Shown here: piece after piece, positions 50,045 to 58,950 of the stretch | How the letters are laid out: every line of letters starts with the position of its first letter | How positions within the stretch are numbered: the stretch's first letter is position 1 | Assembly: GCA_963718145.1 (NCBI GenBank) | Contig: CAVQYJ010000020.1 | Span: 62,001 to 126,000, forward strand | DNA length: 64,000 nucleotides | Direction: 5' to 3' | Origin: UBA7672 sp963718145 | Lineage (GTDB): Bacteria > Pseudomonadota > Alphaproteobacteria > Caulobacterales > Hyphomonadaceae | Program-made: the position numbers and the translations under genes | Notes under the pieces: model-generated | Databases searched by the model: none | What the model was told of the DNA's origin: nothing | What the model saw: only the letters and a program-made list of their open reading frames with translations

Positions 50045-50928
50045 TGAACGAATCTCTCGAAGCCGGAGCACCTCTGACGTCGGTCGCGATGACGCGCAGC
50101 TTGGCGTGCGGTGAGGTCTTTGGAGGCAACGAGCCGGTCCATACCGCCATCGAGCTGCCCGGGCTTCACGGCGTGCTGTACTCACGTCCCTGTCACGGAG
50201 CAAGAGGGGGCGACGTGCACTACATGTCGGTGTGCGGCTCGGGTCTGCTCGCGCGCGTGTGTGTGGCTGACGTCATGGGGCACGGCGAAGTGGTGGCAAA
50301 GGTCAGCGCGCAGATGCACGCCCACCTTCAGCGGAGCGTGGATGTCATCGACGAGCGGCGGGTCTTTCGAGAGATGGACAAGCGCCTCCAAACCGTTGGC
50401 GGGCGCGCGATGACGACAGCCGTGCTGGTCACGTACTACCCGCCCAGCCGGCGCCTCACGGTGAGCTACGCGGGACACCCTCCCGGTTGGATCTTCTCCG
50501 CGTCGGAGCAGACATGGAATCGGCTCACAGTAGTCGCCGAACCGCGCGCTGGCGTCGCCATGAACCTCCCGCTCGGCACTGGACTCGGATCCTTCTACGG
50601 ACGCGCTCGTCGGCGTTTGATGGTCGGCGACCGCCTCGTTCTGATTACTGATGGCGTGCTCGATGCCTCCGGCCCGGATGGCGACGGTCTTGGTGTCGAA
50701 GGCGTCGAGCGAGTCCTCAACCACGAGGGGCGGCGAAGCCCCGAAGGCGTCGTGCGTGCGCTGCTCGATGCGATGGCGTCCCACGCGGCAGGCGTGGGCG
50801 CCGCGGGCGTTGACGATGTCACGATCTTCGTGGGCGAGATCGTGCCGGGGCCGCCCGGGCCCGCCCTGTGGCACGTGCTCAAGAACCGCCTGCTGATTCG
50901 CGTCATGCCATCGCTGCGCGATCACTGA
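50044..50928 (+). CDS. SpoIIE/PP2C-type serine phosphatase
   Basis: An unbroken gene of 294 residues. Metal-site motifs are seen: RGGDVHYMSVCGSGLLARVC (RGGD), VADVMGHGEVVAKVSAQMHA (D-x-GHG), TAVLVTYYPPSRRLTVSYAG (YAGHPPG), LVLITDGVLDASG and VDDVTIFVGE. It should remove phosphate from a Ser/Thr on an anti-anti-sigma-like protein, a common switch in stress and biofilm control. It lacks a sensor domain, so input must come from elsewhere. It is coupled to the small frame upstream. A short basic tail (LKNRLLIRVMPSLRDH) might bind membrane. Confidence 0.85.
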   Translation: MNESLEAGAPLTSVAMTRSLACGEVFGGNEPVHTAIELPGLHGVLYSRPCHGARGGDVHYMSVCGSGLLARVCVADVMGHGEVVAKVSAQMHAHLQRSVDVIDERRVFREMDKRLQTVGGRAMTTAVLVTYYPPSRRLTVSYAGHPPGWIFSASEQTWNRLTVVAEPRAGVAMNLPLGTGLGSFYGRARRRLMVGDRLVLITDGVLDASGPDGDGLGVEGVERVLNHEGRRSPEGVVRALLDAMASHAAGVGAAGVDDVTIFVGEIVPGPPGPALWHVLKNRLLIRVMPSLRDH

Positions 50929-50992
50929 TCTGCTCTCACAAGTGATGCCCAGCCTTTCCGTCACAGCTCGCCTTCCTAGGGCCTCGGGGGTG

Positions 50993-52492
50993 TCACGTCG
51001 CGCGCTTCCGAACGTGCTCGCCACGCGCGCGTGCGTGCGCCATGCCCGACCGACGCGCGATCGATCGCAGCATGCCTCGAAACACCACCGCATGCACCGG
51101 CACGAGCGCATACCAGTAGAGGAGTCCGGCGAGGCCCATCGGATCGAACATCGCCGTCTGGCGGATGAGCGCACCCTCAGGCAGCGGGACGATCGAGTAA
51201 TCCAGCCATGCGCGTCCTGGGACCTTCATCTCCGCAGCGAGCCGAAGCCGGCTGCCCGGTTCGTATCGTTCGACCCGCCAGAAGTCGAGCGCGTCGCCAA
51301 CACGAAGCTCCCTGCCCTCGGGCCGACCTCGCCGAATGCCCACACCGCCCCAGAGCAGATCCATGAACCCACGCAGCCGCCAGAGCCAGGTGTACGGCGG
51401 CCAACCCGTCTGGCCACCGAGGCTCGCGATTGTCGCGAAGCACTGACTCGGTGTCGCCGGCACCTTGACTTCGCGGCGATCGGTCAGGCGCGGCCCCGAC
51501 AGGGAACTGGCGCGGTCGCCCCCGTATCCCGCAGCTGATATCGCATCCGACCACCGTGTTTCGGCATACGCCCGCTCCTCGAGGGCCAGCGCGGCCCGGA
51601 TGGCCTCGGCCATCCCTACCGGCTGCACAGAGAACAGGCGCGTCGCGGCGTCGGTCCTGACGACCGTGGGATGGCGGATGCTCTCGACCAGCTTGCGTCC
51701 AATGCGTGCGTAGACGGGTGTGACCAGGCCTAGCCAGAGACTGCTCAGCCGAGGCGTCAGCAGGGGCACCTGAATCATCACGCGTCGGAGCCCCCGCTGA
51801 CGGGCGTACTCCTGCATCATTCCGAGGTAGGACACCTGGTCAGCGCCGCCGATTTCCACGACGCGGCTCTGGTCGAGCGGGACGTCAAGCGCCTCGATCA
51901 GGTACGCCAGCAGATCTCGAATGGCGATCGGCTGCGCCATCACCGAAACCCACCGCGGCGTGATCATGACCGGGAGATGCTCGGTTAGCGCTCGCACGAG
52001 CTCGAACGACAGGCTGCCCGACCCGATCACGATCGACGCGCGAAGCTCGATCGTTGGCACGCCCGACTCGCGCAGGACCCGCCCCACCTCCTGACGGCTG
52101 CGAAGGTGCGGTGACAGTTCGGTCATCTCGTCGCCGAGCCCGCCCAGATAGATGATGCGACGAACGCCCGCAGCCCGTGCCGCCTCAGCGACATTGACGG
52201 CACCAGCACGCTCGCGCGCCTCGAAGCCAGTGGCATCACCCATCGCATGCACGAGGTAGAAAGCGGCGTCGATCTCACGTAAGCCGGCCGTCAGCGAATC
52301 CCGATCGGTGACATCGCCAGCCACGACCTCGACGCCAGCTGGAACCCGCTGCATCAGGTGAGCGGGGTTGCGCGCCAGACAGCGCACGCGGTAGCCGCGG
52401 GTGACGAGTTGCGTGAGCAACCGTCCACCGACATATCCTGTCGCACCGGTCAGCAGAATCCGGCGCGCCGTGCCCTGCGTAACATCAGACAT
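50993..52492 (-). CDS. SDR-family NAD(P)-binding protein with DUF2867 domain
   Basis: An unbroken gene of 499 residues. The N-terminal atypical SDR domain has RILLTGATGYVGGRLLTQLV (nucleotide-binding TGATGYVG), VEVVAGDVTDRDSLTAGLRE and IRDLLAYLIEALDVPLDQSR. The C-terminal DUF2867 domain has TGWPPYTWLWRLRGFMDLLW and the GVGIRRGRPEGRELRVGDAL block, ending with helix YWYALVPVHAVVFRGMLRSI. Relatives are E. coli YbjT-like proteins of unknown substrate. It overlaps the upstream DUF523-DUF1722 gene by eight bases and is last in a four-gene operon starting with a regulator. Confidence 0.85.
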   Translation of the reverse strand: MSDVTQGTARRILLTGATGYVGGRLLTQLVTRGYRVRCLARNPAHLMQRVPAGVEVVAGDVTDRDSLTAGLREIDAAFYLVHAMGDATGFEARERAGAVNVAEAARAAGVRRIIYLGGLGDEMTELSPHLRSRQEVGRVLRESGVPTIELRASIVIGSGSLSFELVRALTEHLPVMITPRWVSVMAQPIAIRDLLAYLIEALDVPLDQSRVVEIGGADQVSYLGMMQEYARQRGLRRVMIQVPLLTPRLSSLWLGLVTPVYARIGRKLVESIRHPTVVRTDAATRLFSVQPVGMAEAIRAALALEERAYAETRWSDAISAAGYGGDRASSLSGPRLTDRREVKVPATPSQCFATIASLGGQTGWPPYTWLWRLRGFMDLLWGGVGIRRGRPEGRELRVGDALDFWRVERYEPGSRLRLAAEMKVPGRAWLDYSIVPLPEGALIRQTAMFDPMGLAGLLYWYALVPVHAVVFRGMLRSIARRSGMAHARARGEHVRKRAT

Positions 52493-53338
52493 GATTGCGC
52501 AGCATTGGTTCCTTCGGATGGGGTTCCAGGTATGTCTGGCCCGCCAAGTACTCCACGTTGAAGCGACGCACGTAATGACGTACTAGCGTGATCGGCACGA
52601 TGAGGGGCGCGAGACCCAGCCGATAGTCTTCGATCGTCGCCGCCAGTTCCGCCCGACTTGCCGGCTCCAACACGTCCTTGAAGTAGCCCGCCATGTGCTG
52701 AAGGAGATTGGTGTGTCGCCGGGGCGTCGCGATGACCTGGAGAGCGGTCATGAAGCCCTCGGAGTACTGGGTCTCGACCACGGGCCTCGGCAGCGACTTC
52801 GCGCGTGCAACCAGTTGGCCCAGCTCGTTGTAGGCCACCACCGAATGTGCCATGAGCGCCAGCTTGTGCGCCGTGTGGAACCGGACCAGCGTCCCGACGG
52901 TCCAGCGAGTCTCACACTGCGCCCGAACCCACGATACGCGAAGACCCGCTCGACGAAGTTGTCTCTGATACGCGGATCGGAGAGTCGTCCCTCCTCCTCG
53001 CCGCAGCTCGGCGAGTCCTTCTTGAGCACATATCCGCACAGCTGCTCGCGCGCGAGTCGTTCGATGCGCTGTTGCGCGTACTGCTCCATGCGCTTTCTGA
53101 GGTCGATGGCGGTCTTGACGGTCAGGAGACGTAGGCGCCCGTCGCTGTCTACCAGGCGCATGGCTTCCCTGGGCGTCCCAAAACCTGCCTCTTCCTCCGG
53201 ACACACAGGCACCCATTCGACGAAGCGACCGAAGGTGTCGGTGAGGAACCGGTCTCGCTTGTGCCCGCCGTCGAAGCGCACCTCGTGGCCAAGCAGACAC
53301 GCCGACACACCGATGCGAACGGGATCGAGAGTGGTCAT
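52485..53338 (-). CDS. DUF523-DUF1722 (YbgA-like) fusion protein
   Basis: The N-terminal DUF523 has VRIGVSACLLGHEVRFDGG, EWVPVCPEEEAGFGTPREAM and YVLKKDSPSCGEEEG, with conserved Cys in SACLL and PSC. A frame change near 52925 leads to the DUF1722 part: RWTVGTLVRFHTAHKLALMA, HTNLLQHMAGYFKDVLEP and VRRFNVEYLAGQTYLEPHPK. Joined length is about 284-320 residues, normal for the fusion. The proteins are thought to relate to tRNA or thio-modification and photolyase-linked stress genes; function is not established. Its ATG overlaps the stop of the gene upstream (53335-53338). Confidence 0.85.
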
Positions 53339-53940
53339 TGGTGCACGTCAGCCCAGACAGCCATCAGCTCCCGCGCGCGGGCGGCGTCGAACGGTCCATG
53401 ATGTAGCCATCGCACTACCCCCTCGCGGTCGAGCACGATCAGAAATGCGTCCTTGTCATTGAGCGACGACACGGCCAGGCGTTTCTTCCAGTCACCGGTC
53501 TTCGCGTAGACGGTGATGACGTTCTCGTGCAAGGCTGCCGGGGTGCCCTTTCTCATGCCGCGGTCGATGAACCAGCGGCCCATCTTGGCCAGCCCGCCGA
53601 TCATCGGTACCTCGAAGAACGTTCGGTCGGGACCAACACCGATGGTGTCGCGAAACCACTGGCTCCAGGCTTCGACCGGCACACGCGACGCGTACGTGAA
53701 GCCCAGCAGGATGAGCGTACTCTTGCGGGATCCGACAGCGGGCAAAATGGCCGAGGTCCCTGTCAGGTATTCACCCTCCAGCGGCGGAAGAGTGACGCCG
53801 GTTAGCAACGGCTCCACCGAGGCTGTGGCCGGAACGGTGGCCAGTGACATCATCAAGGCCAGCCCAGGGATTCCGAGTCGTGCGTGCAGTCGCGGCAAGG
53901 GAGTCCTCCAACTCATAGCCTGCCCATCAGGCGATGGCAA
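53335..53940 (-). CDS. Exported thioredoxin-like-fold protein, perhaps ATP10-related
   Basis: An unbroken gene of 201 residues; ATG 53916 (MSWRTPLP) is an alternative start. A signal (IPGLALMMSLATVPATAS) is followed by STLILLGFTYASRVPVEAWS, QWFRDTIGVGPDRTFFEVP, RRGMRKGTPAALHENVITVY-like helices and DKDAFLIVLDREGVVRWLHH with the end DAARARELMAVWADVHQ. The order resembles AhpC/ATP10-type proteins without the usual Cys pair. Function is unknown. It is translationally coupled to the DUF523-DUF1722 gene and overlaps the regulator gene upstream. Confidence 0.6.
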   Translation of the reverse strand: MPSPDGQAMSWRTPLPRLHARLGIPGLALMMSLATVPATASVEPLLTGVTLPPLEGEYLTGTSAILPAVGSRKSTLILLGFTYASRVPVEAWSQWFRDTIGVGPDRTFFEVPMIGGLAKMGRWFIDRGMRKGTPAALHENVITVYAKTGDWKKRLAVSSLNDKDAFLIVLDREGVVRWLHHGPFDAARARELMAVWADVHQ

Positions 53941-54514
53941 CGACGAGAGCCGATGACGTCAACCGGCCGAGTCGCCGGTAGCTGTGCGGCTGCGTCGCAT
54001 CGAAGTACATTGCGTCGCCAGCCTTCAGTCGGTGCTCAGTGGTCTCGACCGTAACACCAAGCTCCCCGCCGAGGACGTACACCAGCTCGACGCCCGGGTG
54101 TTCGTGGGGCCGTGCCGCTCCGTCCGAGATCGGGTGAAACGTCGCGACGAAGGCCTGACACTTCGATTCAGCCACGGGGAAGGTCAGGCTCTCGAAGTGG
54201 TATGCGGGATCGCGACGGTCTGGCGACTCTGGAAAGCTCTGACGGGTGTCCTTCCTGATGACGGCACACACCCGGCGCTTGCGATGGTCGGCAAAGAAGT
54301 AGTCGAGCTCCACGTTGAAGACCATGGCGATTCGCAGCAGCGTCGGCAGCGTGGGGATCATCTTGTCGCGTTCGAGCTTCGACAGGAGCGCGGGCGAGAG
54401 GCCCGTGTGGCGTCCTAGTTCCACGAGGCCGAGCTTTTTTCGCAGCCTGAGCGCACGAAGCTTGGCACCGATACCGTAACCCTGCAGTTCCTCCTTCAGC
54501 ATCGCCTGAGCCAC
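53927..54514 (-). CDS. XRE-cupin transcription regulator, intact
   Basis: 195 residues. Residues 10-65 are the XRE helix-turn-helix (KLRALRLRKKLGLVELGRHT, SPALLSKLERDKMIPTLPTL), with a link to LDYFFADHRKRRVCAVI. The C-terminal cupin has ARPHEHPGVELVYVLGGELG and LKAGDAMYFDATQPHSYRRL, with metal-binding-like His residues. Such regulators sense a small ligand and control nearby genes. It is divergent from fasciclin copy 2 (173 bases apart) and overlaps the ATP10-like gene downstream. A decayed paralogue is at 47141. Confidence 0.9.
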   Translation of the reverse strand: MAQAMLKEELQGYGIGAKLRALRLRKKLGLVELGRHTGLSPALLSKLERDKMIPTLPTLLRIAMVFNVELDYFFADHRKRRVCAVIRKDTRQSFPESPDRRDPAYHFESLTFPVAESKCQAFVATFHPISDGAARPHEHPGVELVYVLGGELGVTVETTEHRLKAGDAMYFDATQPHSYRRLGRLTSSALVVAIA

Positions 54515-54687
54515 GCGCCCTCCTCCTCGTTTTCCTGCCAGGTAAATTTCGTCGTTTCTCTGTTCCGTGGGTCACACGACTTGCGACCTGAGTCCTATTT
54601 TATCGTCACGCAAGTTGTTTTCTCAATACGATACATGGCGGAGCGGCCGCATACGGCGTCCGCTCCGAAAACAAGGAGAACCAACCC

Positions 54688-55188
54688 ATGAATCTCATCG
54701 CTGCAAACCTTCGGTCTCTCGTGGCAGTGCCGCTGTTGACAATGGCACTCGGCGTTGGGGCCAACGCCCAGACCTCGTCGAAGGACATCGTCGATACGGC
54801 GGTCTCGGCCGGCACGTTCAAGACCCTCGCGGCGGCGCTCCAGGCTGCTGACCTGGTTGGCACCCTGAAGGGTCCCGGTCCTTTCACGGTCTTCGCACCA
54901 ACTGACGACGCCTTTGCCAAGCTGCCAGCCGGAACCGTAGAGAACCTGCTCAAGCCGGAGAACAAGGCGAAGCTGGTAGCGGTGCTGACGTATCACGTGG
55001 TGCCGGGCACGGTGATGGCGGCCCAGGTGACCAAGCTGCCGTCCGCGAAGACGGTGAATGGCGCGGCGCTTTCGATTCACGCGATGGGCGGAAAGGTGAT
55101 GGTGGACAACGCCACCGTCACCAAGGCTGACATCGTCGCGAGCAATGGAGTGATTCACGTCATCGATTCAGTGGTGCTTCCGAAGTAG
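54688..55188 (+). CDS. Secreted fasciclin-domain protein, copy 2
   Basis: 166 residues, unbroken, with AAGGAGA before ATG 54688. The signal is LVAVPLLTMALGVGANAQ. The FAS1 domain is typical: DIVDTAVSAGTFKTLAAALQ, AADLVGTLKGPGPFTVFAPT, DDAFAKLPAGTVENLLKPEN, VLTYHVVPGTVMAAQVTKLP and ASNGVIHVIDSVVLPK. It is closer to the canonical domain than copy 1. It is transcribed away from the XRE-cupin regulator, which probably controls it. A hairpin follows (55231-55256). Confidence 0.92.
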   Translation: MNLIAANLRSLVAVPLLTMALGVGANAQTSSKDIVDTAVSAGTFKTLAAALQAADLVGTLKGPGPFTVFAPTDDAFAKLPAGTVENLLKPENKAKLVAVLTYHVVPGTVMAAQVTKLPSAKTVNGAALSIHAMGGKVMVDNATVTKADIVASNGVIHVIDSVVLPK

Positions 55189-55230
55189 CGCTCGGGCACA
55201 GGCCACCGCGATGACCTTCAGCCGCCGCCG

Positions 55231-55256
55231 CAGAGTCCGCGCGACACGGACCTCTG
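55231..55256 (+). terminator. Hairpin after the fasciclin gene
   Basis: CAGAGTCCG (55231-55239) pairs with CGGA-C-CTCTG (55247-55256) around CGCGACA, with a single bulged C. It lies 43 bases after the stop of fasciclin copy 2. There is no T run. Confidence 0.5.
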
Positions 55257-55346
55257 CGTGCGGCGCAGAACGTCATGCTGGCCGGGATGCTGGCCGGGGC
55301 GGCCTGGGTCTGGAAGGGGCCTTACGTTAATCCGCACACCCTGCTA

Positions 55347-55379
55347 ATGTCGGCTATCGTCCTTATGTCGGTTATCGTC
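55347..55379 (+). repeat. 15-base direct repeat upstream of the oxidoreductase operon
   Basis: ATGTCGGCTATCGTC (55347-55361) and ATGTCGGTTATCGTC (55365-55379) differ at one base and are 18 bases apart, 25 bases before the ATG at 55404. A short run of ACTAG words follows (55381-55398). The spacing suits a pair of regulator-binding half-sites on one helix face, or a slippage duplication. Confidence 0.6.
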
Positions 55380-55403
55380 GACTAGAACTAGGACTAGGTG
55401 TCC

Positions 55404-55989
55404 ATGGACGCGCTGCACAACCGTCGAGTGTTCCTCCGCGCCGCCATCGCGGCGAGCGTCGCCTGGACAGCCGCCGATGTCTTGGAGGTCGAACAGGCCC
55501 TGGCCTGGGCCGCCGAACAGACGACTGCCGCTCAGCCCGCTGCCTTCAAAGTGCTGACCAGGGCACAGGCGGACGTGCTCGATGCGCTCACCGCGCGCAT
55601 CCTGCCGTCGGTGGACGGCCGACCTGGGGCGCGGGAAGCCGGGGCCATCTACTTCATCGACCGCGCACTGGCGACCTTCAACGCGGGCCAGAAGCAGACG
55701 TATGCCGCTGGCGTCGCCGATCTGAACCGCCGCGCCGCCGAGAAGATCATCGGTCGTGCCGGCTTCGCCACGCTGACACCGGCGCAGCAGGACGACATCA
55801 TCCGCGACATCGAGTCGTCGCCGTTCTTCCAGGCCGCCCGCTTCGACACCATCGTCGGCACCTTCGCGCTGCCGACCTACGGCGGCAACCGTGACTACGC
55901 CGGCTGGCACCTGATCGGGTCTCGATCACCGCCCGCGCTTCCAGGCACCCTTCGGCTTCTACGACGCCGAGGCCAACCGGAGGGGATGA
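55404..55989 (+). CDS. Gluconate 2-dehydrogenase subunit 3-family protein, Tat-exported
   Basis: ATG 55404 opens MDALHNRRVFLRAAIAASVA, a twin-arginine signal. The mature part has FKVLTRAQADVLDALTARIL, GAREAGAIYFIDRALATFNA and AAEKIIGRAGFATLTPAQQD, typical of the gamma subunit that helps export the GMC dehydrogenase. A frame change near 55920 leads to RPRFQAPFGFYDAEANRRG. Total is about 194 residues. The stop overlaps the start of the GMC gene (ATGA, 55986-55989). The pair should be secreted together through Tat. A direct repeat lies upstream. Confidence 0.85.
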
Positions 55990-57662
55990 CCATGCAGCAG
56001 GACACACCACGGCCGCAGACGCGTTTCAGGCCCAGCGACATCGTCGACTTCGTCATCGTCGGTTCCGGTGCTGCCGGCGGCATCATGGCGAAGGAACTGT
56101 CGACGGCCGGGTTCTCGGTCGTCGTGCTCGAACAGGGCCCGCGCCTCACCGAGGTGCAGTTCGATCACGACGAGTTCGGCACCTTCATGCAATCGAAGCT
56201 GGCGAACGATCCGGCGACGCAGCCGCAGACGTTCCGCGCGACACCGCAGGAGGCGGCGAAGCGCCAGCTCTCGTTGATCTACGGCCGTCTTGTCGGCGGC
56301 AGCAATGCCCACTTCACCGGCAATTTCTGGCGGTTGCGGCCGAGCGATTTCAATGAAGCCAGCCGTGCTCGGCGGAGTCGCCGGCACCGGGCTCGTCGAC
56401 TGGCCGATCAGCTACGAGGATCTCGAGCCGTACTACACGAAGGCGGAGTGGGAACTCGGCGTTTCCGGGCGCGTCGGGCCCGTTCGATCCGCCACGCTCG
56501 AAGGACTACCCGATGCCGCCGCTGCCGGTGAAGTCGTCCGGTGTGCTGATGGAGAAGGCGGGCGCGGCGCTTGGGCTGCACGTGCAGCCGACGCCGATGG
56601 CGATCAACTCGCGCTTCTACAACGGTCGGCCGGCCTGCCAGCACTGCGGCTTCTGCCTGTTCTTCATGTGCGAGTTCCGGTCGAAGTCGACGTCGATGGT
56701 GACGATGGTGCCGATTGCGGAAGCGACCGGACGTTGCGAAATCCGGCCGGGCAGCTACGTCGCGAAGGTCGAGATGGGTCGCCGACGGCCGTGCCACCGG
56801 CGTCAGCTATTTCGACAGCCAGAAGCGCCTGCAACGGCAGCGCGCGAAGGCGGTCGTCCTGTGCGCGAACGGCGCCGAGACCCCGCGTCTACTGCTGAAC
56901 TCGTCGACGTCCCGCTTTCCGAATGGTCTGGCGAATTCCAGCGGCGTCGTCGGCAAGCACCTGATGTTCAACACCTACTTTGGCGTGAATGCGCAGTTCG
57001 AACAACCGTTGAACGAATACAAGAGCGTGCAGAACACGCGCATCGTGCTCGATTTCTACGAGACGGATCCGAAGCGCGGCTTCTACGGCGGTGGTGGTAT
57101 CGACGCGCGCTTCGGCAAGTACCCGATCACCTTCGCGCTCGGCGGATTGCCGCCCGGATCGCCGACGTGGGGCGAGGACTTCGCCCGCGGTCTCGCGCGG
57201 CAGTTCACGCGGTCGATGTTCTTCGGCGCGCATGGCACGTCATTGCCGCTTGAGCGCGAACAGCATCACGCTCGATCCCGGCGTTGAAGGACGCGTGGGG
57301 GCTGCCGGCCATGCGGGTGACTTACAAGGATCATCCCGACGATCTGAAGAACGCCGAGTTCCTGGTGTCACAGGCCATACGACCTCGCGGAGGCGGCCGG
57401 GGCACTGAAGCGCCTGGCCGGAGCCGGTGCGCGCCGCAGATCAACTCGGTGCATCTGCTCGGCACCTGCCGGATGGGCAGCGATCCGAAGACGTCGGTCA
57501 TCGACATCGTATCACCGGACGCACGATGTGCGGAATTTGTTCATCTGCGACGGCAGCAGCCTGGTCACGTCGACGCGCGGGCAGCCGACGGCGACGATTC
57601 TGGCGCTGGCGTTCCGCGCTGGTGAACGGATTGCCCAACTCGCGACACGGGGAGAGATCTAA
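55986..57662 (+). CDS. GMC-family FAD-dependent oxidoreductase, frame-broken
   Basis: The FAD-binding start is FVIVGSGAAGGIMAKELSTA and VVVLEQGPRLTEVQFDHDEF. Then come LIYGRLVGGSNAHFTGNFWR and, after shifts, GRPACQHCGFCLFFMCEFRS, a Cys-rich segment seen in gluconate-type enzymes. Later parts are AKAVVLCANGAETPRLLLNS and INSVHLLGTCRMGSDPKTSV with the catalytic His, and a repaired end ILALAFRAGERIAQLA. At least six one-base changes occur. Repaired length is about 555 residues. It oxidises a sugar or alcohol in the periplasm together with subunit 3. A cytochrome c subunit gene is not seen here. Confidence 0.85.
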
Positions 57663-57793
57663 CACAGTCGCCAGTCGCCAGTCCGGTTGTTTGGCTTGGT
57701 CAGTCACAATGGAACGACCGATCACGACCGACCTACTGTTGATTGATGACTGAAGCGGCAGAGTGAGCTGCGCTCGTACTCCGCCAAGCATGC

Positions 57794-58905
57794 CTAGGTT
57801 TTGTACTTGGCCTCGCCGCCGACCACGGTCTGGACGATCTGGATGTCCTTGATCCTCTCCGGATTCACCGTGTGCGGATCCTTGAGAGGACGACGAAGTC
57901 GGCGAGCGTGCCTGGGGTGATGGAGCCCTTGATGTGCTCTTCCTTCGAGGCATAAGCGCCGTGCAGCGTGTTGACGGTGATCGCGTCGGCGACGCTGATC
58001 TTCTGGTTCGCGCCCCAGGTCTTGCCGTCCCAGCCGGGCCGCGCCCGAACGTCCTGAGTCGCCGACAGATCGCCGCCTTCGTGGTGGACGCTGGTCAGGC
58101 CGTAGCGGACGAACTGCTTCGAGATGTGGGCGATGGCCTCGCGGCCGCGCTGCGCCTGATCCTCGGCCGACAACGTCGGCCGCGTGCCGACGTCGTTGAA
58201 CACGCCGCGGGCCTGGTCGGTGACGCGGCCGTTGAGCCCGCCACCCGGTTCGCGGTCGTAGGTGCCGCCCGGCACGTCCTTCGTGCCTTTCGTGACGCCC
58301 GCCATCTCGAACGCCTTGCTGTTGTAGTACGACGTGTGGCCGCCACGGTGGCGCACGACCACCGGATGCTCGACCGACACTTCGTCGAGGTCGTGGACGT
58401 TCAGCTCACGCTTGTCCTTCACCTTGGTGTCGTCGAAGAAGAAGCCGTCCACCCAGGTGCCGGCCGGCAGCTGGCGCGCCTTGGCCTTCAGCTTGTCGAT
58501 GATGCTCGTGATGCTGACGAACTCGACCTCGAACGGATTGCCGACGAGCACCTCGTAGAGCAGCACGTCACCCCCGGCGTGGTTGTGGCAGTCGGTGAAG
58601 CCGGTGACGATGGTCATGCCCTGGGCGTCGTAGGTCCGAGTCGTTCGGCCGATGAGCGCCTTGATGTCGGCGTTGCTGCCGACGGCGACGAAGCGGCTGT
58701 TCTTCACCGCGAACGCCTCGGCCCGCGGCAGCGTCGAGTCCACCGTGTAGACCTTCGCGTTGAAGACCACCAGGTCGACGTCCTGCGGCGTCGGCGCCTG
58801 CGCGGCGACAGTGGTGCTGCCCAGTGTCGTGACGCCAAGCGCGCCGGCGACGCCGGTCAGCGTCAGGCCCATGAACAAACGTCGATTGCGGCGGCCCTTG
58901 TCCAT
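57794..58905 (-). CDS. YtcJ-type amidohydrolase with apparent internal deletion
   Basis: ATG 58905 starts a twin-arginine-like signal (GRRNRRLFMGLTLTGVAGAL). The first half is standard: LVVFNAKVYTVDSTLPRAEA, MTIVTGFTDCHNHAGGDVLL (metal HNH) and WVDGFFFDDTKVKDKREL. After FVRYGLTSVHHEGGDLSATQ and DVRAR the frame goes straight to PGWDGKTWGANQKISVADAI, TVNTLHGAYASKEEHIKGSI and TPGTLADFVVL, the C-terminal part. In relatives about 190 residues, with several metal and active-site residues, lie between (junction near 58042). A last shift near 57890 gives a repaired end GGEAKYKT. At about 370 residues it is far shorter than the usual 550-600. It is last in the hydroxylase-GH3-racemase operon. Confidence 0.75.
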
Positions 58906-58950
58906 GGGCAGATCACGAGGGTCGCGACGGCTGTCCTGCCGGAGAGGCTG

